From positions 1 through 33,779 of the forward strand of contig DAHXOX010000040.1 of the NCBI GenBank assembly GCA_027364655.1: a DNA stretch of 33,779 nucleotides, given 5' to 3'. A program made the translations under genes and the position numbers. Of the stretch, positions 1 to 9,659 are shown one piece after another. The notes beneath the pieces were generated by a model that saw only the letters and a program-made list of their open reading frames with translations, did not search any database and had not been told where the DNA came from. This stretch comes from Paludibacter sp. GTDB taxonomy: Bacteria > Bacteroidota > Bacteroidia > Bacteroidales > Paludibacteraceae. The first letter of the stretch is position 1, and every line of letters begins with the position of its first letter.

Positions 1-990
1 CAAAGCGGAGTACAACTCACATGGCCTCACGAAAAGACCGATTGGAGCGAAATGCTCGACGAGGTGACACCCTGTTTTGTCTCCATTGCAACGGAAATTG
101 CCAAACATGAAAAAGTGTGCATCGTTTGTTCTGACAAAGAAACAGTGAAAAAGCAATTTGAGGGAATAAATAATAACTCAACTATTTCATTTTATGAGAT
201 ACAATCCAACGATACTTGGGCTCGCGATCATGCACCAATCTCAGTTTTTGAAAATAGGGTACCTACACTTCTTGACTTCACCTTCAACGGATGGGGACTT
301 CAATTTGCCGCCAATTATGACAACTTGATAACGCGTAAGTTAGTTGAACAACAAGCATTTCAAAAAAACGTAGTATATCAAAATAAGTTGAATTTCGTAT
401 TAGAAGGTGGGAGCCTCGAATCGGACGGAGAAGGCACACTTCTAACGACTGCACGTTGTCTCCTTTCACCCAATCGTAACGATGGCAAAACAAAAGACGA
501 AATTGAATCCTATCTGAAAAGGACATTCGGGTTGAATCGCATTCTATGGTTGCATCACGGCTATTTAGCCGGAGACGATACAGGAAGTCACATTGATACA
601 TTGGCACGATTTTGTAACCCAAAGACAATTGCATACGTGAAATGTGACAATCCAAAAGACGAACATTTTGAAGCGTTGCAGCAGATGGAAGCAGAGCTAA
701 AAGGATTGCAGACAATGAGCGGAGAATCCTATCGGCTCGTTCCACTGCCAATGGCGGACCCTGTTTATGACAAAGACGAACGGCTTCCTGCAACATACGC
801 TAATTTTCTAATCATAAATGAGGCTGTTCTGGTGCCAACGTACAATTCACCCAAAGATGTCCTTGCTATGAAGCAAATCCAAGCGGCGTTTCCTGATCGC
901 AAGATGGTAGGCATCAATTGTCTCCCATTGATCAAACAACACGGTTCTCTGCACTGCGTAACGATGCAATATCCTGATAAATTTTTATAA
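1..990 (+). CDS. aguA: Agmatine deiminase (5' end truncated by window edge)
   Basis: The frame is open from base 1 (QSGVQLTWPHEKTDWSEML...), so the gene starts upstream of the window. Agmatine deiminase-type motifs: TWARDHAPISV, EGGSLESDGEGTLLTT, HIDTLARF. The next gene is AguB-like. Confidence 0.93.
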   Translation, partial: QSGVQLTWPHEKTDWSEMLDEVTPCFVSIATEIAKHEKVCIVCSDKETVKKQFEGINNNSTISFYEIQSNDTWARDHAPISVFENRVPTLLDFTFNGWGLQFAANYDNLITRKLVEQQAFQKNVVYQNKLNFVLEGGSLESDGEGTLLTTARCLLSPNRNDGKTKDEIESYLKRTFGLNRILWLHHGYLAGDDTGSHIDTLARFCNPKTIAYVKCDNPKDEHFEALQQMEAELKGLQTMSGESYRLVPLPMADPVYDKDERLPATYANFLIINEAVLVPTYNSPKDVLAMKQIQAAFPDRKMVGINCLPLIKQHGSLHCVTMQYPDKFL

Positions 991-993
991 GTC

Positions 994-1869
994 ATGAAGA
1001 CGGCTCTTATTCAAATCACCCATTCAGACAACAAGCAAGCTAACATTGCAAAATTAGAAGCACGCATCGAAGCTACGGCTCACGAAGGCGCTCAACTGGT
1101 GGTGCTTTCTGAACTGCATAACAACCTCTATTTTTGTCAAACTGAAAATACCGCATATTTTGATTTGGCAGAAGCAATACCCGGCCCATCCACCGATTTC
1201 TTTGGTACATTGGCTAAGCGATTCGGCATCGTTTTGGTACTTTCACTGTTTGAAAAACGGGCTACGGGGTTATATCACAACACGGCAGTAGTAATTGAAA
1301 AAGATGGCTCCATCGCAGGAAAATATCGTAAAATGCACATCCCCGACGATCCGGCTTATTATGAAAAATTCTACTTTACACCTGGAGACTTAGGCTTTTC
1401 TCCCATCAAAACAAGTATCGGCATGTTGGGCATCATGGTTTGTTGGGATCAATGGTATCCCGAGGCTGCGCGTCTGATGACATTAGCCGGAGCGGAGATA
1501 CTCATTTATCCTACAGCTATTGGTTGGGAATCTACTGACTCTGAAGAAGAAAAGTCACGACAATTAGAAGCATGGCAAACCATTCAACGAGCACACGCCA
1601 TTGCCAACGGGATTCCCGTAGTGGCAGTAAACCGAATTGGGTACGAAGCCGATCCTTCCGGTGCTACCAACGGCATTACCTTTTGGGGAAATAGTTTTGC
1701 CGTGGGGCCTCAAGGCGAATGGATAGCACGCGCAACCTCCGGTCAAGAAACAACCCTGCTTGTCGATATTGATGTAAAAAGAAGCGAAACAGTACGTCAA
1801 ATCTGGCCATTTCTTCGCGATCGTCGCATCGACGATTATAAAAACATCACCAAACGCTATATCGATTGA
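994..1869 (+). CDS. aguB: N-carbamoylputrescine amidase (nitrilase superfamily)
   Basis: Nitrilase fold with catalytic E/K/C segments (LSELHNNLYF, YRKMHIPDDP, MVCWDQWYPEAARL). Directly downstream of aguA. Confidence 0.93.
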   Translation: MKTALIQITHSDNKQANIAKLEARIEATAHEGAQLVVLSELHNNLYFCQTENTAYFDLAEAIPGPSTDFFGTLAKRFGIVLVLSLFEKRATGLYHNTAVVIEKDGSIAGKYRKMHIPDDPAYYEKFYFTPGDLGFSPIKTSIGMLGIMVCWDQWYPEAARLMTLAGAEILIYPTAIGWESTDSEEEKSRQLEAWQTIQRAHAIANGIPVVAVNRIGYEADPSGATNGITFWGNSFAVGPQGEWIARATSGQETTLLVDIDVKRSETVRQIWPFLRDRRIDDYKNITKRYID

Positions 1870-1916
1870 CATTTAAATGCCTATTAAATAACACAATAAA
1901 TTTATTTTACACTGAC

Positions 1917-3746
1917 ATGAAAAAACTTATCACCTTCGTTCTCTTGCTTTTCTCAATTGGCGTTTTCGCACAGTTAGATCACGTCGAACCTACTTTTTGG
2001 TGGATTGGAATGAAAAACCCTCATCTACAAATCTTGGTAAATGGTCCTGAAATCTCAAAAACAACTGTTTCGCTTCATTACCCGGGCGTTCAACTGACCG
2101 CTGTGCACAAAGTAACCAGTCCGAACTACCTTTTTCTTGATTTGGTTATTGATTCAAAGATTGCCAAGCCCGGGAAGTTTGCCATCGACTTCAAAGCAAA
2201 TGGAAAAACGGCAGACACGTACACCTATGAATTAAAAGCACGAGCAAAAGGGTCGTCTCAGCGCGAAGGCTTTTCGAGTGCCGATGTTATTTACTTACTC
2301 ATGCCCGATCGGTTTGCAAACGGGACAACGGCAAACGACAACGTACCTTCGATGCTTGAAAAAGTAAATATGTCCATCAATTATGGGCGTCATGGCGGCG
2401 ATCTTCTAGGGATGGAAGAACATCTGAATTACCTGAAAGATTTGGGAGTTACAGCCGTATGGAGCACACCACTCCTCGAAAACAATTCCGCAGCCTATTC
2501 CTATCACGGCTACGCTATTACAAATTATTACAAAGTTGACCCGCGCTTCGGAAGTAACGAAGACTATGTTCATTATGTCAACGAATGCCATCAAAATGGC
2601 ATCAAAGTAATTATGGACATGGTGGCTAATCATTGCGGCATCGACCATTGGTGGATGAAAGATCTGCCTATGCCCGACTGGATTCACCAATTCCCAACTT
2701 ACACGAATACCAATTGGCAAATGAGCACCGTAGCTGACACACATGCTGCGACTATTGACAAAAAAATCTTTGTTGATGGTTGGTTTGACCACTCCATGCC
2801 TGACTTAAATCAAAATAATCCATACGTTTTGACCTATCTAATTCAAAATGCAATCTGGTGGATCGAGTATTCCGGCATTAACGGCATCCGCATGGATACC
2901 TACCCTTATTGCGACAAAGAACCAATGGCAAAATGGGCAAAAGCGATCATGACCGAATATCCTCATTTCAACATTGTGGGAGAAACTTGGGCGCAAGAAA
3001 CCTCACAAATTGCTTATTGGCAAAAAGACGATATTAACCCTTCTCACTTTAATTCCAACCTGCCAACCGTGATGGATTTTGTTCTTCTGGGATCCCTTCA
3101 AAAATGCTTCAATGATCATAAAAATGGTATGAGCCAGATTTACAATACACTTGCGAACGACTATCTGTATGCCAACACCAACGACTTACTTGTTTTTGCA
3201 GAAAATCATGACACGCAACGATTCAATTTTCTTGTCAAAAACGATGTTGATAAATACAAAATGGCAATGGCTTACCTGATGACAACACGGGGAATTCCGG
3301 AAATTTATTACGGAACAGAAATTGGGATGACCGGCAATAAAGAGTTGGGCGATGGCGATATTCGTCGCGATTTTCCAGGTGGCTGGCCGAACGACACAAT
3401 CAATGCGTTTACCGCAGCGGGACGAACGCCACTACAAAATGAATATTTCAACTATTTGGCAAAACTGCTGCATTGGAGACAACACGAAGAGGTTGTTCAA
3501 ACCGGAAAATTGATTCACTACATTCCTCAAAATGATGTGTATGTCTATTTCCGTTACAATGACAAAGCAACCGTTATGGTTATTCTTAACAACAACGACA
3601 CGGAGCAAACATTGAGCACCGCCCGATTCTCGCAGTGTATTAAAAATTTTAAGCAAGGGACAGATGTAGAAACAGGCAAAACCTATCAACTTCAGTCTTC
3701 TTTGACCATTCCAAAAGAAACAGCGTTGATTCTTGAACTGAAATAA
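1917..3746 (+). CDS. Secreted GH13 alpha-amylase family protein (cyclomaltodextrinase/neopullulanase-like)
   Basis: Signal peptide MKKLITFVLLLFSIGVFAQ from an internal ATG at 1917. GH13 motifs: DMVANHCG, GIRMDTYPY, VGETWA, FAENHDTQR. N-terminal Ig-like domain. Confidence 0.9.
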   Translation: MKKLITFVLLLFSIGVFAQLDHVEPTFWWIGMKNPHLQILVNGPEISKTTVSLHYPGVQLTAVHKVTSPNYLFLDLVIDSKIAKPGKFAIDFKANGKTADTYTYELKARAKGSSQREGFSSADVIYLLMPDRFANGTTANDNVPSMLEKVNMSINYGRHGGDLLGMEEHLNYLKDLGVTAVWSTPLLENNSAAYSYHGYAITNYYKVDPRFGSNEDYVHYVNECHQNGIKVIMDMVANHCGIDHWWMKDLPMPDWIHQFPTYTNTNWQMSTVADTHAATIDKKIFVDGWFDHSMPDLNQNNPYVLTYLIQNAIWWIEYSGINGIRMDTYPYCDKEPMAKWAKAIMTEYPHFNIVGETWAQETSQIAYWQKDDINPSHFNSNLPTVMDFVLLGSLQKCFNDHKNGMSQIYNTLANDYLYANTNDLLVFAENHDTQRFNFLVKNDVDKYKMAMAYLMTTRGIPEIYYGTEIGMTGNKELGDGDIRRDFPGGWPNDTINAFTAAGRTPLQNEYFNYLAKLLHWRQHEEVVQTGKLIHYIPQNDVYVYFRYNDKATVMVILNNNDTEQTLSTARFSQCIKNFKQGTDVETGKTYQLQSSLTIPKETALILELK

Positions 3747-3784
3747 CGAGTTGAAAAGCTACAACGATTTATAATGGTGTAACG

Positions 3785-5257
3785 ATGAGTCAAGAATATA
3801 GAACTACCGAACTATCAACAAAGCACATTCAACGGGCTTTGTTGATTATTTTCGGATGTTTATTTGTCTTTGCTATTCTTTTCAATCAACCTGTTATGGC
3901 ACAATCGGAAGACATGGACAAAGCCGTTACTTTATTTCAAAAAGGTGATTTTTCCGCATTGCAACAAATGCAAAAGAGTGCTGATGTTGCAAATAAAGAC
4001 CAGCAGAAGATAGACTCTTTAGTCGAGATTTCACGACGCATTCAACACGATTTCAATCTGTCGGAACAGGAAGTGGATACTTTGTTGCAAAAACAAGGGA
4101 TGCACTTCTCTCCTAACGAGAAACAAGCATGGGAAGCAAAAGGTTGGTTGGAGAACCGATCTATAAATGGGGAAAAACGGTACTTCTCCCGTTCTGTCAG
4201 CAACCTGAAACTCCGGTTACAACAACAGCATGACAGCTTAAACAAGACGTTACCACCTTTAGACGGGTTGTCGAAGTTTCGTTTAGCTCACACGGCAACC
4301 GTTATTGATCAAACCACCAAAAACGGAGAACTCACAGCGCCGATTGACTTTAAAATAACTTATACGATTACGGTGAAGCCTAATTTTGTTCCCGATGGAG
4401 ATACACTCCGATGTTGGATGCCTTATCCAAAGCAAAATCATGCGCGGCAAACAAATGTGGTGTTGCTGCATGCTTTCCCAGCGGTATATCGTATAGCACC
4501 AGATTCGGTTGGGCAACGGTCGATCTATTTTGAACAAAAAACCAAAAAGGGAGAACCTACCGTTTTTCAAATCAGTTTCATCTATCGTTCGTATGCTCAA
4601 TCGTATGATTTATCGCGGCTCTCTCCTTTGCCTTACAAAACCTCATCAGCTCTCTATCGTAAATACACCGCCGAACAGCCGCCGCATATTGTCTTTTCAA
4701 GAGAGATAAGACACTTGGCCGACTCCATTGTAGGAACGACAACAGAACCTACCGTGATTGTCCGGAAACTGTACACGTGGATCAACCGGAATATCATCTG
4801 GTCGGGAGCGTTGGAATATTCTACTATAGCCAACATTCCGCATTATGTACTGATGAATCGTAAAGGCGATTGCGGTATGCAAACACTCCTTTTCATGAGC
4901 ATGGCGCGTTACAAAGGTATCCCCGTGAAATGGCAAAGCGGCTGGATGATGCATCCCAACGAAGTCAATTTGCACGATTGGAGCGAAGTTTATTACGAAG
5001 GCATTGGCTGGGTTCCTGTGGATGTTTCGTTTGGACTGCAACAATCAGAAAACAGGCGCATTCGCGATTTCTACATCTCGGGCATCGATGCCTATCGTTT
5101 AATTATCAACGACGCCATCAGCGCGCCACTCTTTCCTCCCAAGCAATTTATGCGAAGCGAACCAGTTGACTTTCAACGCGGAGAAGTGGAATCAACGCAC
5201 GGAAATCTTTATTTCGATCAATGGAACTATTCCATGCAAGTGGAATATATGAAGTAG
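3785..5257 (+). CDS. Transglutaminase-like domain protein, membrane-anchored or exported
   Basis: N-terminal hydrophobic segment. Core RKGDCGMQTLLFMSMARYKGIPVKWQSG...LHDWSEVYYEGIGWVPVDVSFG has the Cys-His-Asp arrangement. Confidence 0.82.
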   Translation: MSQEYRTTELSTKHIQRALLIIFGCLFVFAILFNQPVMAQSEDMDKAVTLFQKGDFSALQQMQKSADVANKDQQKIDSLVEISRRIQHDFNLSEQEVDTLLQKQGMHFSPNEKQAWEAKGWLENRSINGEKRYFSRSVSNLKLRLQQQHDSLNKTLPPLDGLSKFRLAHTATVIDQTTKNGELTAPIDFKITYTITVKPNFVPDGDTLRCWMPYPKQNHARQTNVVLLHAFPAVYRIAPDSVGQRSIYFEQKTKKGEPTVFQISFIYRSYAQSYDLSRLSPLPYKTSSALYRKYTAEQPPHIVFSREIRHLADSIVGTTTEPTVIVRKLYTWINRNIIWSGALEYSTIANIPHYVLMNRKGDCGMQTLLFMSMARYKGIPVKWQSGWMMHPNEVNLHDWSEVYYEGIGWVPVDVSFGLQQSENRRIRDFYISGIDAYRLIINDAISAPLFPPKQFMRSEPVDFQRGEVESTHGNLYFDQWNYSMQVEYMK

Positions 5258-5558
5258 CCATTTCTGTGAAAGTTATAGAATAATGGCTGTCTCGTTCCGA
5301 AGGAGTAAATTCTAACTCTTTACTCATGATTTTCAATGGTTGATTTTGGCATTTTCTGATGGCACAAAGAACCATTTTCATAAAAATGAAAGCATATTGC
5401 TTGAAGCCAATTGGTTTTGAACAAAAAACAGTATCTTTGGGGCAACAAAACAAACCTAAAATCAAAATTAGAGTCCTTGTATCCTTAATCCAGGAAATCA
5501 ATTAAATTCATGCAAAACATCTCTTCTGTGTGTTACTGCATTTAATAACTATACAAAT

Positions 5559-6314
5559 ATGAAACGATTCGGCATCATGATTTCTGTTCTATCCATCTTA
5601 TTGACGGGATGTTCAAAAAACAATGAAACAGGAAACACCTCTGTTATAACCGTTACCACAGCCGGCACATTGTCAACCCTTCTGGGTTTATCATTAAAAA
5701 CGAGTAAAACGCTTATCGTTAAGGGAACAATTGATGCACGTGATTTTGTAACAATACGCGATAGTATGCCAGCATTGACAACGTTGGATCTAAGCGCTGC
5801 CACAATAGTTGATTATAGCGGCACGCTTGGAACTGCAGGAACACAGAATAGGGATTATCCGGCCAATACCGTTCCAACTCTTGCATTTCACAATGCCACA
5901 ACAAATGCTAATAAAACCGAGTTGACTAAACTCAGTTTACCCGGATCGGCTACTACCATTGGTGATTCTGCTTTAATGAACTGTTCAGGTATAACTACCA
6001 TCTCAATCCCTTATGCTTTGGTTACTCTCAGAAGCAGTGCCTTTTCAGGTTGTAACGGTTTAACGACTATCACACTTCCTTCGACAGTGGCAACCATTGG
6101 CTCCTATGCTTTTTCCAATTGTGGCGGATTGACTACCATCACTGTCTATCCTATTTCGCCGGTCAATTTATCACAATCAATTTCTGTATTTAACGGAGTG
6201 AATCCTAATACCTGTATCTTATATGTGCCTAGCGGCACTAAAATTGCGTATCAAGGAGCCATTGGATGGTCATACTTTAAGAACATCGTGGAACTTGGTA
6301 ACGGAGCGGTATAA
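5559..6314 (+). CDS. BspA-type leucine-rich-repeat (LRR_5) lipoprotein
   Basis: Lipobox MKRFGIMISVLSILLTGCSKNN. Repeats such as LTKLSLPGSATTIGDSALMNCSGITTISIP and LTTITLPSTVATIGSYAFSNCGGLTTITV. Confidence 0.85.
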   Translation: MKRFGIMISVLSILLTGCSKNNETGNTSVITVTTAGTLSTLLGLSLKTSKTLIVKGTIDARDFVTIRDSMPALTTLDLSAATIVDYSGTLGTAGTQNRDYPANTVPTLAFHNATTNANKTELTKLSLPGSATTIGDSALMNCSGITTISIPYALVTLRSSAFSGCNGLTTITLPSTVATIGSYAFSNCGGLTTITVYPISPVNLSQSISVFNGVNPNTCILYVPSGTKIAYQGAIGWSYFKNIVELGNGAV

Positions 6315-6416
6315 TAGTTGTAATGTTACTTCAATGTACAACCCACCGCGAGTTGACAATCTACAACGTTTATTTCTTTTATAATTTCTGCGAATGGTTA
6401 TTCTGCCAAAAGGCAT

Positions 6417-6442
6417 TACCTTTGTTTCGTTATCTTACGAAA
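6417..6442 (+). promoter_or_regulatory. Putative Bacteroidetes -7 box followed directly by an inverted-repeat operator
   Basis: TACCTTTG (6417-6424) followed by TTTCGT-N6-ACGAAA (6425-6442), 10 bp before the ArsR-like ATG. Confidence 0.5.
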
Positions 6443-6452
6443 TACAATTTTC

Positions 6453-6758
6453 ATGCCAAAATCAACTGCGCTCTTCACTGAGCAAGAGATCCGGTTAGCA
6501 CGTTATGCAAAAGCCTTGAGTCATCCGGCTCGGGTTTATATCATGGAATATTTGGTGAAAAATGCCAATCGCTGTTTTTACAGCGGCACCATCTCCGATG
6601 AGTTACCCATTGCACGTTCCACCCTCTCGCAACACTTGAGTGCATTGAAAGACGCTGGCTTAATTAAAGGAGAAATCAACTCTCCTTTCATTCGTTATTG
6701 CATTCAGCAAGACAATTGGGACGAAACAAAACAACTCTTTACCAATCTTTTTGTGTGA
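6453..6758 (+). CDS. ArsR/SmtB-family winged-helix transcriptional regulator
   Basis: ALSHPARVYIMEYL...IARSTLSQHLSALKDAGLIKGE is a typical ArsR HTH region. Confidence 0.85.
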   Translation: MPKSTALFTEQEIRLARYAKALSHPARVYIMEYLVKNANRCFYSGTISDELPIARSTLSQHLSALKDAGLIKGEINSPFIRYCIQQDNWDETKQLFTNLFV

Positions 6759-6841
6759 TTATTTAGTAAGATCAGGGTTGTTTTCGACAAACCATGAGAA
6801 TAAAATTAGCACGTATAATTTGACTCTATAAAAACTTTACG

Positions 6842-7750
6842 ATGGAACATCATCACCATCATCATCATGAGACACCTCCCATGACAAGCCTCAACCGTGC
6901 TTTTGTCATTGGTATCGTCATCAATTTGCTTTACGTCGTTATCGAACTGGGAGCCGGTTTTATGTATAATTCCCTCTCCCTTATTTCTGATGCGGGACAT
7001 AACCTGAGCGATGTGGCTGCATTAGGCTTGTCGCTGCTGGCATTTCGATTAGTCAAGGTGAAAGCCACCGATAAGTTTACCTATGGCTACCGAAAGTCGA
7101 CCATTTTGGTGTCGCTCATTAATTCTGTCGTATTGTTTATTGTCATTGGCGGCATTATTAGCGAAAGCATCGCACGGCTACATCATCCGGTGGTAGTACA
7201 AGGCGAACCGGTCTCTATTGTTGCCGGCATTGGCATCATTATCAACGCCGTTTCTGCCATGCTTTTCTTTCGCAACAAAGAGCACGATTTGAATGTGAAA
7301 GGTGCTTACTTGCATTTGATGTCCGATGCGGCCGTTTCGTTAGGCGTTGTCATTTCAGGCGTTTTGATGGTTATGTTTCACGTTTATTGGTTGGATATGG
7401 TGATGAGTTTACTCATCGTGGTGGTAATCTTCTATTCCACCTGGAAATTGTTTCGCGACAGTCTTTCACTGACGCTCGACGGCGTTCCAAACGGAGTAAA
7501 CATAACGAACGTGATCGATATCATGAAAAGTATTGATGGCGTGACCAATGTACATCATGTACATGTATGGGCAATGAGCACTACGCAGAATGCGTTGACG
7601 GCACATGTCGTTATCCGGTGTACCACATTGGAACAACAAGCCCAGCTGAAGCATATCATCAAAGAAAAGTTAGCCGATGAGAATGTGCATCATGCCACGC
7701 TTGAGTTTGAAACAGAGGAAGAACAGTGCAAAGATACGCTGAGGGAATGA
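6842..7750 (+). CDS. Cation diffusion facilitator (CzcD/ZitB-like) with N-terminal poly-His
   Basis: MEHHHHHHHETPP start; SLISDAGHNLSDVAALGLSLLAF and HLMSDAAVSLGVVISG metal-site segments; C-terminal VHHVHVWAMST domain. Confidence 0.93.
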   Translation: MEHHHHHHHETPPMTSLNRAFVIGIVINLLYVVIELGAGFMYNSLSLISDAGHNLSDVAALGLSLLAFRLVKVKATDKFTYGYRKSTILVSLINSVVLFIVIGGIISESIARLHHPVVVQGEPVSIVAGIGIIINAVSAMLFFRNKEHDLNVKGAYLHLMSDAAVSLGVVISGVLMVMFHVYWLDMVMSLLIVVVIFYSTWKLFRDSLSLTLDGVPNGVNITNVIDIMKSIDGVTNVHHVHVWAMSTTQNALTAHVVIRCTTLEQQAQLKHIIKEKLADENVHHATLEFETEEEQCKDTLRE

Positions 7751-7857
7751 GACAGCCTACGAAGTCAGAAGGCAGAAAAAGAAGCAGTTAAGAATGTAAT
7801 AATAATCTGTCAACCCGTTTATTCATGATAAAGGAAGTTTGACACAATTTTTTTTTA

Positions 7858-8310
7858 ATGGAAGTTACCAACAAACAGATGAGAGTGATCATCGAAGGAC
7901 AAAGCGAAAGTGCAACGAAAATCAATCTTCGTGCCGGACGTTTTTCTATGATTATTGACGAACCAGCCCCGATGGGCGGCACCGACGAAGGGCCTACTCC
8001 CGTACAAGTGCTATTAATGTCATTAGCCGGCTGCTTAAGCATTACCGGCCATGCCGTTGCGCAACAACGCGGCTTAAAACTGAATGACATGCACATAAAA
8101 ATTGAAGGAATGATGAATCCTTGTGCATTTATGGGAATATCGTTTGACGAACGCGCAGGATTTCAGGAAATTAATGTCACTATTGATGCCGATTTTGACG
8201 GCGCTTCACAAGAAGAACAAGAAGCGTGGCTCGAAGAGACCGAGAAACGTTGCCCCGTAACCGATAATATCAAAGACAGTACCAGAATTAAACTAACACC
8301 GAAATATTGA
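7858..8310 (+). CDS. OsmC/Ohr-family protein
   Basis: GTDEGPTPVQVLLMSLAGCLSITG and EKRCPVTDNIKDSTRI contain the two OsmC cysteine regions. Confidence 0.88.
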   Translation: MEVTNKQMRVIIEGQSESATKINLRAGRFSMIIDEPAPMGGTDEGPTPVQVLLMSLAGCLSITGHAVAQQRGLKLNDMHIKIEGMMNPCAFMGISFDERAGFQEINVTIDADFDGASQEEQEAWLEETEKRCPVTDNIKDSTRIKLTPKY

Positions 8311-8324
8311 TAATTTACATCCTG

Positions 8325-8380
8325 ACTCCTGTATGAAATTGCGCCATGTATCGCTGTTTCATATAGGAGTTTTTGTTTTT
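8325..8380 (+). terminator. Rho-independent terminator after the ArsR-CDF-OsmC operon
   Basis: ACTCCTGTATGAAA (8325-8338) pairs with TTTCATATAGGAGT (8357-8370) with one wobble, followed by TTTTGTTTTT. Confidence 0.8.
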
Positions 8381-8461
8381 CTACACTAAGGATGAATATT
8401 TTCAGGGATTAAAGAACTTCATAAATGGACAATTGACAGTTGACAATGAATTTATGGGTTA

Positions 8462-8528
8462 GCAGTTCCCTATTGGCTTTTTGGTTCCCTTTCCCGATTC
8501 CTTCAACCTTTAGCCTTGCAGTTCCCTA
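8462..8528. repeat. 11-bp direct repeat GCAGTTCCCTA (two copies)
   Basis: Identical copies at 8462-8472 and 8518-8528, with a related GGTTCCCTTT between them. Confidence 0.5.
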
Positions 8529-8832
8529 ACCTGGACAAGCCAGAACCAAAAGGGTAAAACAAAATCCTGGAATAGGCACAAGCGATCTAAAAATTTCTTT
8601 GTCGAATGGCGTTCTTACAACGTATGGACTAACAACAGATACAAAAATTCCAGACATCATAACAGCATCCACCGGATTAATTTCCGGATTTACTGCTGAG
8701 GCAAAAATTCTTAGAATGAACGATCAAGGCAAAGAACCTTCTGAAAATTTGAAGAAATCGTATTTTGAGCTATATGAATTTATTGTCGATCAAGACAATA
8801 CCATTAAATTGCAAAAGGTTGGAATCGAGTAG
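8529..8832 (+). pseudogene. 5'-truncated remnant of a conserved-looking hypothetical protein
   Basis: The frame stays open upstream of the TTG called at 8599 (PGQARTKRVKQNPGIGTSDLKISLSNGVLTTYG...) back to an in-frame stop near 8525, with no ATG or convincing start. Looks like the C-terminal part of a protein. Confidence 0.4.
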
Positions 8833-8854
8833 AGACAAGGCGCGCCTTGTCTCT
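8831..8854. repeat. Perfect 24-bp palindrome AGAGACAAGGCGCGCCTTGTCTCT
   Basis: The sequence is its own reverse complement. It lies at the stop codon of the preceding ORF and is not followed by a T-tract. Confidence 0.9.
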
Positions 8855-8872
8855 AAAAAAATGTTCAATAAA

Positions 8873-9169
8873 TCAAGCATTGAGATTTTTCAGCCATTGA
8901 GATTCGTGAGAATTCATTTTAGCTTGAAATTCTTTCCCTGCTTTCTTTATCTCTTTTCTCATTTGATTTTTACCTGAACGCCAGAGATGGATGGTTCTTT
9001 CATTAGCCGCATTTTCTTCTACTCTGTTATTTGAGAAGGATAAACACTCAATCTTTTTGTTCGTCGTAGATTGAAACGTTGAAGGTGTTTTGGATACTTG
9101 TGCCGATGCCATTGCTACACAAAATGATGATACCAAAACAGTTAAAACTACTACATTCTTTGTTGCCAT
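8873..9169 (-). CDS. Small exported protein of unknown function
   Basis: N-terminus MATKNVVVLTVLVSSFCVAMASAQ is a clear signal peptide; the mature part is short, charged and unrecognised. Confidence 0.5.
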   Translation of the reverse strand: MATKNVVVLTVLVSSFCVAMASAQVSKTPSTFQSTTNKKIECLSFSNNRVEENAANERTIHLWRSGKNQMRKEIKKAGKEFQAKMNSHESQWLKNLNA

Positions 9170-9659
9170 AATCGATACGAATTATAAATGAATGAATAAA
9201 CAGTTCCAGTTACCTAGCCACTGCATCACTAAACATAATTTGGATACTTCCTGATCGGACAAGTTTAAAAGGCAAATGTTAATTATCTGTATAGATGAAT
9301 CTTGAAGGCTAAGCTGAACGTGAATCACCCCTCGCGTGAGTGATTATGAAATTATCACTTTTACAAAAAAACGAGCTTAACTGAGACTACCGTTCCTCAT
9401 AAACACGATGGGGTCGATAGTTTAATTATGCTTTCTCGTAATTTTGATGCTTTATTTTCTGTAAAACGAGGAAGTTTTGGGAAAAAATAGGTATGTTTGT
9501 GAACTATAATGATGAATAGCATGCTAATTTACATGTTGACCTGCCAAGTAACCCTGTGATTAGATAAAAAACAATATCAATTCACCCAATGTTTGGAAGC
9601 AATCCGGTGAGAAATTAGCCTGAAGTGTGCTTAAGCAATTAAAATAAAAAATTGAGTTT

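Noticed and set aside
284-796. Many overlapping minus- or plus-strand ORFs in the supplied track (e.g. 284..796, 2406..2792, 4697..5044, 18611..18868, 25154..25459)
   Set aside because: They lie opposite or out of frame within well-supported genes, have low-complexity or Cys/His/Ser-rich translations, and show no family motifs.
6842-6880. Poly-His at the CDF start as a cloning tag or vector contamination
   Set aside because: It is part of a natural-looking exporter gene with mixed CAT/CAC codons, in an operon with native flanks; CDF proteins often carry His-rich ends.
8831-8854. 24-bp palindrome as a rho-independent terminator
   Set aside because: No T-tract follows the stem on either strand; the A-run follows on the plus strand.
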